DNA of 43,254 nucleotides from CBEUVQ01 sp965546615 (GTDB lineage: Bacteria > Bacillota > Desulfotomaculia > Desulfotomaculales > Desulfohalotomaculaceae). Under the pieces are notes generated by a model, which was not told the origin of the DNA, searched no databases, and saw only the letters and a program-made list of their open reading frames with translations. The translations under genes and the position numbers were made by a program. Below are positions 42,606-43,254 of the stretch, in pieces; position 1 is the first letter of the stretch; each line of letters opens with the position of its first letter. Location: contig CBEUVQ010000018.1 in assembly GCA_965546615.1 (NCBI GenBank), positions 1-43,254 of the forward strand. Reading direction: 5' to 3'.

Positions 42606-43254
42606 GTTTTACTACATCAGAAACTTACAGGGTACCAAAACTATGGGGGTGAATGATGTGGCAGAACAGGCGTTTTACTACATCAGAAACTTACAGGGTA
42701 CCAAAACAGTAGTTATTTTGCAGAAATGATTAGAGAAGTTTTACTACATCAGAAACTTACAGGGTACCAAAACTATAATGATAAAATGTATTCCTTCTGT
42801 TAAGTTTTACTACATCAGAAACTTACAGGGTACCAAAACATTAAATCCAACATGCTTATATGGTGCAGTGTTTTACTACATCAGAAACTTACAGGGTACC
42901 AAAACTGCTATTATAATTTGTCCTATTGGAGTATGTTTTACTACATCAGAAACTTACAGGGTACCAAAACATGAGCAGGTTTGATTCTTTCAAGCATTTC
43001 AGTTTTACTACATCAGAAACTTACAGGGTACCAAAACAGCGGTTTACTATGTGCAGCCGGTCATGCAGTTTTACTACATCAGAAACTTACAGGGTACCAA
43101 AACTGCTTCGGATGTATCTGAAAAGGAGATTGCGTTTTACTACATCAGAAACTTACAGGGTACCAAAACTTGGCCGCGTTTGTTGTACACCAGTTCAAAG
43201 TTTTACTACATCAGAAACTTACAGGGTACCAAAACTTGGCCGCGTTTGTTGTAC
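42606..43254 (-). CRISPR. CRISPR array, probably type II, ten identical 36-bp repeats, open at right edge
   Basis: Repeats start at 42606, 42672, 42738, 42804, 42870, 42935, 43002, 43068, 43134 and 43200, all identical over 36 bases. Nine complete spacers are 30 bases except for one of 29 (42906-42934) and one of 31 (42971-43001); a tenth is cut at the window end. The minus-strand repeat begins GTTTTGGTACCCTGTAAG, close to the GTTTTAGTACTCTGTAA start of known Staphylococcus/Streptococcus type II repeats; it has no strong internal hairpin, and 30-base spacers are typical of type II. So crRNA is probably read leftward, with leader and cas genes to the right, outside the window. The left-end repeat is not degenerate. 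Subtype and activity cannot be judged. Confidence 0.95.

Noticed and set aside
42535..42984. Open reading frames running through the CRISPR repeats on the plus strand
   Set aside because: They consist of the translated repeat and arbitrary spacers; the array explains them fully.
1..43254. tRNA or rRNA genes and intact insertion sequences
   Set aside because: No cloverleaf-like T-arm sequences, rRNA segments, transposase genes or terminal inverted repeats were recognised anywhere in the window.

Overview
The window reads as a chromosomal segment of a spore-forming, clostridia-like Bacillota (Firmicutes). The evidence is a Gram-positive PolC replicase, CodY, a codV-clpQ-clpY-codY type cluster, the Bacillus/Clostridium order rpsB-tsf-pyrH-frr-uppS-cdsA-dxr-rseP-ispG-proS-polC, a YtvI-type membrane protein, a PrkA/YhbH/SpoVR block, and Ku/LigD end joining. 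GC content is moderate (low-to-mid 40s percent by eye). Genus cannot be fixed from sequence alone.

Positions 1-24.7 kb are almost entirely minus-strand housekeeping genes. Transcribed right to left they are dprA, topA, trmFO, xerC/codV, then hslV-hslU-codY from their own promoter with two CodY-box-like sites, a strong terminator, rpsB from a clear promoter, a hairpin attenuator, tsf, pyrH, frr, a 75-residue unknown, uppS, cdsA, a ytvI-like gene, dxr, rseP, ispG, proS, an MGDG-synthase-family glycosyltransferase, and polC running off the left edge. These serve protein synthesis, isoprenoid and lipid-carrier supply (dxr, ispG, uppS), phospholipid and glycolipid synthesis (cdsA, glycosyltransferase), membrane proteolysis and DNA metabolism.

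Positions 24.9-31.3 kb are an accessory minus-strand block for bacterial non-homologous end joining. It holds ku, an ATP-dependent DNA ligase and a separate LigD-type polymerase. Interleaved are a ClC-CBS chloride transporter lacking the gating glutamate, a secreted protein with a divergent L,D-transpeptidase-like Cys/His signature, and, on the plus strand, a hybrid pseudogene of a FetAB-like ABC transporter.

Positions 31.4-35.6 kb carry a plus-strand LytS/LytR-family two-component system of the pyruvate-sensing BtsS/BtsR type, followed by a CstA/BtsT-family transporter. Positions 35.6-37.3 kb hold an alaR-alaT-like pair (Lrp/AsnC regulator plus aminotransferase). Positions 37.7-42.3 kb hold prkA-yhbH-spoVR as one tightly packed operon.

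The right edge (42606-43254) is a CRISPR array of ten identical 36-bp repeats with about 30-bp spacers and no cas gene in view. Repeat sequence, spacer length and a minus-strand terminator at its left end suggest a type II array transcribed leftward, with cas genes expected beyond the right edge. The last 55 bases exactly repeat an earlier repeat-spacer stretch, which looks like a contig end at a tandem spacer duplication. I saw no tRNA or rRNA gene and no intact transposon. No wholly undescribed system is demonstrable; the most promising leads are the CodY-like operators on hslVU-codY, the divergent transpeptidase-like protein in the end-joining block, and the predicted uncoupled ClC.
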